A stretch of DNA of 46,695 nucleotides from an uncultured Succinivibrionaceae bacterium. Its GTDB lineage: Bacteria; Pseudomonadota; Gammaproteobacteria; Enterobacterales; Succinivibrionaceae. A program made the position numbers and the translations under genes. Each line of letters opens with the position of its first letter. Position 1 is the stretch's first letter. The notes below the pieces were generated by a model, which saw only the letters and a program-made list of their open reading frames with translations, ran no database searches and had not been told where the DNA came from. Where the stretch lies: assembly GCA_944390085.1 (NCBI GenBank), contig CALXOT010000060.1, forward strand, positions 1 through 46,695. The letters are read 5' to 3'. Shown piece by piece: positions 43,351 through 46,695 of this stretch.

Positions 43351-44764
43351 AACTGTTTATTCCTGTACGGGATAAAGCCTTGCGGGCATGGGCACAGGCC
43401 TGCGCAATGCCCTCCTCCAGGCTTGGGTGATAAAAATCAAAATCGCAGAGTTCTTCTACAGTAAGCCCCTGCTTAATGGTCAGCGCCAGGAAATGTGCCA
43501 GGTGTTCAGCACCATCGGCACAAATTTCCGCCCCCAGCGGATGGTGACTTTCCTCATCGCAATACAGGCGGATAATTCCGCCCTCCCGGCGCATCAAGCG
43601 GTAACGTCCACCGTTTAACTGCGCCTCAGCCGCCACAAAATGGTGGCCGGCACGGGCCCGTTCCTTCATCTGATCAAGGGATAAGCCGACCATGGCAAGT
43701 CCGGGGGAGGTAAAGAGCATGGACAGATTTATCTGATCCGGCTCTTCCTGCAACACCGGGAAACGGGCAGCATTAAGTCCTGCCACTTGCCCTTCACGGC
43801 GGGCTCTGACCGTGCTCATGCTGACAAAGGCGGCATCACCTGCAGCAAAAATATGGGGCAGCTTGGTCTGCATGGTATGCGGGTTGACTGCGGTAAGACC
43901 CTTGCCATCAAGCTCCAGCCCCAGCGCGCGCAGGTTGAGCTTATCAAGATTGGGCTGACGCATCTCTGCAGCCAGCACGCTGTCTACCTTTAAATAATTT
44001 TCATATTGATATTCATCAAGATAGTAGATGCCATACCCTTCCCCTGCTTTCTCCACTGCACTTAGTTTGGAACTTAACTCAAAGGCAAAATCCAGTTGCA
44101 ATAATTCGCGAGCTGCAGCGCTAACCTGTTCGTCAGTAAGCTGCCAGATCCGTCCTGAACCAAATACCGTCACCTCCACGCCAAGCCGCGACAGCGCCTG
44201 TCCCAAAGTCAGACCGACCATGCCACTGCCAAAAATAGCCAGGGATTTGGGCAGGCGATCCAATTCAAAGAAATCATTGGAAGTAAGGATCCCGCCCAGA
44301 CGGCCTATTTCAAAGGGAATGACCGGACTGGCTCCGGTGGCTATCACCGCACATTTAAAGGAGATCACATATTCGTCGCCCACCGCAGCACGATTGGCAT
44401 CGAGAAAGCGGGCTGTGCCCATGATGCGCTGTTTTTCAGGGATCTTATAGATAAAGGACAGCACCTCGGTAGAGGAACGTGCCCGCACCTGTCGCAGAGA
44501 ATTGAGCACATCCTGATTGTCAAATTCAGCCCCGCGCAACTTAAGGCCAAATTTTTCCACCTGGCGCAATTTGCTGCAACAATTGCCAGCTGCTGACAGC
44601 AGGGCAGATGGAATGTCACCACTGCGCTGAGCCGTGGTGCCCAAAGGCCCGCGCTCCACCAAAATGCAAAAAGCACCAGCGCCACTTGCTGCCTTATAAG
44701 CAGCAAGCCCTGCACTGCCCGCCCCTACAATCAGCACATCGCAGTCTAAATGTTTGGTTTCCAT
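43337..44764 (-). CDS. Dihydrolipoamide dehydrogenase-like flavoprotein lacking the redox disulphide
   Basis: This 475-aa protein has the fold of class I pyridine nucleotide-disulphide oxidoreductases: the FAD motif VGAGSAGLAA (13-22), ATGASP, an NAD(P) motif FGSGMVGLTLGQALS, AAGDAAF, and a C-terminal dimerisation domain with the His-Glu dyad kept (YHPSLEE). The catalytic CxxxxC is missing: GTTAQRSGDIPS has A45 and D50 where Lpd has cysteines. It cannot act as a normal dihydrolipoamide dehydrogenase, but FAD and pyridine-nucleotide binding appear intact, so an NAD(P)H oxidase, diaphorase or regulatory role is possible. It leads the rdgB-hemW operon and diverges from the HAD gene. Confidence 0.85.
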   Translation of the reverse strand: METKHLDCDVLIVGAGSAGLAAYKAASGAGAFCILVERGPLGTTAQRSGDIPSALLSAAGNCCSKLRQVEKFGLKLRGAEFDNQDVLNSLRQVRARSSTEVLSFIYKIPEKQRIMGTARFLDANRAAVGDEYVISFKCAVIATGASPVIPFEIGRLGGILTSNDFFELDRLPKSLAIFGSGMVGLTLGQALSRLGVEVTVFGSGRIWQLTDEQVSAAARELLQLDFAFELSSKLSAVEKAGEGYGIYYLDEYQYENYLKVDSVLAAEMRQPNLDKLNLRALGLELDGKGLTAVNPHTMQTKLPHIFAAGDAAFVSMSTVRARREGQVAGLNAARFPVLQEEPDQINLSMLFTSPGLAMVGLSLDQMKERARAGHHFVAAEAQLNGGRYRLMRREGGIIRLYCDEESHHPLGAEICADGAEHLAHFLALTIKQGLTVEELCDFDFYHPSLEEGIAQACAHARKALSRTGINSYAAS

Positions 44765-44921
44765 GTCCCGCGCCTTCTCAAAATTCTGCGCTGCTTACGG
44801 CCTTATCTGGCAGCGCTGCACTCAGATCTTAATGAGACTAAACACAAATAGCAAACTGCAGCTGCAACTGGCTGCGCCCTTTTTGCTACACTTAGAAAAA
44901 ACAAAAGCCACAGGAGGATAC

Positions 44922-45530
44922 ATGGCTCTTCCCGATATTTCTGCCTACAAAGGACTGATCTTTGATCTGGACGGCACCCTGATAAATTCGATGCCCTGGC
45001 ATGTACAGGCCTGGATCACAGCAGGCCGCGAGCATGGTTTTGAGATCGATCCTGACATCATCTACCAGTTAGGCGGCATGTCCAGCCGCGACATCGTGCT
45101 GCACTTTCGGGATGAAGGCAATCCGGTAGGTGATGTGGATGAGTTTGTCCAGCGCAAAATCGCGCTCTACCGCGCCAATATTGATAAGGTCACCCTGTTT
45201 GAGCCCATCGTGCAAATCCTGCGTCAGGCCAAGGCGCGCGGCCAGAAATGTGCGGTCGGTACCGGCACCCAGCGCTTTAACGTCGATGACATCTTAAGGA
45301 TCCATCAGCTGGATCATCTGGTGGATGCGGTGGTAAGTTCAGATGACGTGAAACGCGCCAAGCCTAATCCTGATACCTTTTTAAAAGCAGCTGAACTGAT
45401 GGGGCTTGCTCCTTCAGACTGTCTGGTCTTTGATGATGGCCCGGTTGGACTTAAGGCTGCTGCCGCAGGAAACATGGATTGCGTCGAAGTATCAAACGGT
45501 GCTTTAATAAACTTTTTTAAGAATGCTTAA
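44922..45530 (+). CDS. HAD-superfamily sugar-phosphate phosphatase (YqaB-like)
   Basis: ATG 44922 is chosen because AGGAGG lies 6 bases upstream; the in-frame extension to 44754 overlaps the flavoprotein gene. The 202-aa protein has HAD motif I FDLDGTLINS (D15, D17), motif II VGTGTQ, a conserved Lys in VKRAKPNPDTFL (motif III), and motif IV VFDDGPVGLKAAAAG. A helical cap lies between motifs I and II. The order and VKRAKPNPDTFLKAAELMG block resemble E. coli YqaB (fructose-1-phosphatase) and beta-phosphoglucomutases. The substrate cannot be told from the sequence. It is monocistronic. Confidence 0.88.
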   Translation: MALPDISAYKGLIFDLDGTLINSMPWHVQAWITAGREHGFEIDPDIIYQLGGMSSRDIVLHFRDEGNPVGDVDEFVQRKIALYRANIDKVTLFEPIVQILRQAKARGQKCAVGTGTQRFNVDDILRIHQLDHLVDAVVSSDDVKRAKPNPDTFLKAAELMGLAPSDCLVFDDGPVGLKAAAAGNMDCVEVSNGALINFFKNA

Positions 45531-45573
45531 TTTTTAGAAAATTTAGAATATTTAGTTTAATAAAGGATGGCAG

Positions 45574-45597
45574 CGCTGCTGCCAGGAAGCAGCAGCG
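45574..45597. terminator. Hairpin between convergent HAD and hfq-like genes
   Basis: A perfect 9-bp stem CGCTGCTGC/GCAGCAGCG (45574-45582 with 45589-45597) has a 6-base loop and lies between two convergent stops. Neither side has a strong U tract; the minus strand continues into CTTTATTAAAC. Confidence 0.5.
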
Positions 45598-45615
45598 TCT
45601 TAAGATTAACACAGC

Positions 45616-45951
45616 TCAGTGCTGCTCTTTGGACTGATGGTTTTGATCTTTCAGCATGAAATTGACGGGTCCTGCGCCCTTCTTTAAGGACAGGGTAGAT
45701 ATCTTATCCTTATAAATCAGCTGCTGCCTGTCCTTAATGTCCTTGATTGAAATGGTGTACTGATCAAATGCCTCGATCACGCCTTCAAACTTCACGCCGG
45801 TGATCAGAAACACGCAGATTTGCGCCTTATTATCTACCAGCCACTGTAAGGCGGCATTCTGCCCACCGTCCAACATAAAAGCTGAAGATAATGATCTCTT
45901 GCCGGTTTTTGACGTCTCAAGGTTTTTCTCTGTTGCTTGGCCCTTGTTCAT
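45616..45951 (-). CDS. hfq: Divergent Hfq-like RNA chaperone (Sm fold)
   Basis: Hfq forms ring hexamers that pair small RNAs with mRNAs. The 111-aa product has a 25-residue polar extension, then an Sm core: QICVFLITGVKFEGVIEAFDQY (Sm1, compare [21 protein letters not shown]) and LIYKDKIST (Sm2, compare MVYKHAIST). The proximal-face Gln is kept (Q31). The almost invariant Lys-His pair is Lys-Asp (K81-D82), Phe42 is Tyr, and two residues are inserted in the loop before Sm2. AGAGG lies 5 bases before ATG 45951. It lacks the usual miaA-hflX context. It may be a second Hfq with different RNA preference. Confidence 0.72.
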   Translation of the reverse strand: MNKGQATEKNLETSKTGKRSLSSAFMLDGGQNAALQWLVDNKAQICVFLITGVKFEGVIEAFDQYTISIKDIKDRQQLIYKDKISTLSLKKGAGPVNFMLKDQNHQSKEQH

Positions 45952-46372
45952 TCTTGCCTCTTTTGGTTCTTATTATTCTCAGGCGTTTTGGTTAAAGAGC
46001 AGCGCTCTCTGATCTCCGCTTCAGCTGCCCAAAAAACGGCAGCAAAAAAGCCGGAGTCGGAACTAAGATACAGACAATGCAGGCAATAGTCAAAGAGAAA
46101 AACGCTTAATCCTTGCCAGCTCCCTCACAGCCCGTAAAATTGTGCACACGATCATAAATCATGCAACAGGCCACACAGAGTACGTTTTAAGCGCTACGCC
46201 TTATATATCTTCCCTTAACTCAAACCTACATGCGGCTGCATGCGTTTCCTGTCATGTCACGCCTTTGCGGCTTTTACATGACTATAGTAATTATATCATG
46301 CGTCAGCACACTTTGCCGAACGAGGAAAAAGGGACATCACTGTAGTGTAAGGAAAACAAGGCGGGAAAAAGA
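45952..46372. other. Gene-free interval upstream of the hfq-like gene
   Basis: No convincing gene is seen in these 421 bases. GCTGCC/GGCAGC (46024-46029 with 46038-46043) forms a stem around an A6 loop. The right part, up to the tRNA genes, lacks an obvious terminator hairpin for them. A small-RNA gene cannot be excluded. Confidence 0.35.
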
Positions 46373-46449
46373 TGGTGCGCCTTAGTGGACTCGAACCACC
46401 GACCCCTACCGTGTGAAGGTAATGCTCTAACCAACTGAGCTAAAGGCGC
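46373..46449 (-). tRNA. tRNA-Val, anticodon CAC
   Basis: The minus strand folds as a full 77-nt cloverleaf with encoded CCA. The acceptor stem is GCGCCTT/AAGGCGC, the D arm has AGCTCAGTTGGTTAGAGC, the anticodon loop is TTCACAC (anticodon CAC, codon GUG), and the T loop is TTCGAGT. Apart from the anticodon arm it is nearly identical to the tRNA 38 bases upstream, so it arose by tandem duplication. Confidence 0.93.
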
Positions 46450-46486
46450 AATATGCGATATTTTAGAGGTAATCAATTTTCTTTTC

Positions 46487-46563
46487 TGGTGCGCCTTAGT
46501 GGACTCGAACCACCGACCCCCACCATGTCAAGGTGATGCTCTAACCAACTGAGCTAAAGGCGC
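46487..46563 (-). tRNA. tRNA-Val, anticodon GAC
   Basis: This is a 77-nt cloverleaf with encoded CCA. The acceptor stem is GCGCCTT/AAGGCGC and the anticodon loop is TTGACAT (anticodon GAC, codons GUC/GUU). Its D and T arms match E. coli tRNA-Val(GAC) closely. It is the first of a tandem tRNA-Val pair read from one promoter. Confidence 0.95.
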
Positions 46564-46580
46564 ATCAGAAAACGCCGACT

Positions 46581-46608
46581 ATTATATCAGCCTATTTTTC
46601 TCTGGCAA
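46581..46608 (-). promoter_or_regulatory. Promoter of the tRNA-Val pair
   Basis: On the minus strand TTGCCA (46603-46608), a 16-bp spacer and a perfect TATAAT (46581-46586) lie 17 bases upstream of the first tRNA. A GC-rich CGGCG segment follows the -10, like the discriminator of stringently controlled stable-RNA promoters. Confidence 0.8.
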
Positions 46609-46695
46609 GCATTTTATAAACTTTTTCGCACAATTTTCCGGATCTTTTAATTTTTTATTTATATTTCATTTAAATAACTCGAATTTCCGAGTTGA

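Noticed and set aside
46142-46345. 67-codon ORF before the tRNA genes
   Set aside because: It has no Shine-Dalgarno, no recognisable content, and lies in low-constraint intergenic sequence.
1-46695. CRISPR array, prophage or intact insertion sequence
   Set aside because: No regularly spaced repeats, integrase, phage structural genes or transposase were seen. Only the single IS605-like hairpin hints at mobile DNA.

Overview
This window looks like chromosome of an anaerobic or facultative, succinate-producing gammaproteobacterium, possibly of the Succinivibrionaceae (inference). The rpsT / ribF-ileS-lspA order matches Escherichia coli. There is a complete frdABCD fumarate reductase operon and a YjjP/YjjB-type (putative succinate) exporter pair. 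Most housekeeping products align by eye with gammaproteobacterial families (LspA, Rsd, XanP, FrdC, PykF, HemW). Base composition is moderately GC-rich, with AT-rich promoter regions.

Layout. 1-5.2 kb: start of a porin gene, then lspA, ileS and ribF (minus strand). 5.5-7.8 kb: a decayed transporter fragment, rpsT, an Rsd-type anti-sigma factor and a PilZ protein (plus). 7.9-10 kb: xanP and xpt, xanthine uptake and salvage (minus). 10.3-11.7 kb: yjjP-yjjB (plus). 11.9-30.4 kb: one long minus-strand block of envelope and accessory genes. 30.7-34.8 kb: class I ribonucleotide reductase nrdA-nrdB. 35-41.2 kb: psd, frdABCD and pykF (plus). 41.4-44.8 kb: hemW, rdgB and a redox-dead dihydrolipoamide dehydrogenase homologue (minus). 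44.9-46.7 kb: a HAD phosphatase, a divergent Hfq-like protein and two tRNA-Val genes.

The centre of interest is the 18-kb minus-strand block. Read in its own direction it encodes: SrfB (Hsp70/actin-fold ATPase); SrfC (dynamin-like GTPase); a one-TM protein; a secreted protein matching the whole periplasmic half of the type VI secretion kinase PpkA but with no kinase; a TagT-like ABC ATPase; a TagS-like FtsX-type permease; a TagR-like FGE-fold protein without its catalytic cysteines; a one-TM protein with a TonB-like Pro/Glu linker and a vWA domain; an SrfA-like one-TM protein; and a TagQ-like lipoprotein. A coiled-coil lipoprotein follows. This merges the envelope-sensing half of the T6SS threonine phosphorylation pathway (TagQRST-PpkA) with the SrfABC 'virulence factor' set. 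No kinase, PP2C phosphatase, Fha protein or T6SS structural gene is present in the window. The inferred product is a trans-envelope machine that couples a periplasmic sensor and ABC transporter to cytoplasmic ATPase and GTPase subunits.

FrdABCD makes succinate by fumarate respiration, and YjjP/YjjB would export it. PykF sits next to the phosphoenolpyruvate branch point. XanP and Xpt import and salvage xanthine. All family calls were made by reading motifs; no database search was possible.
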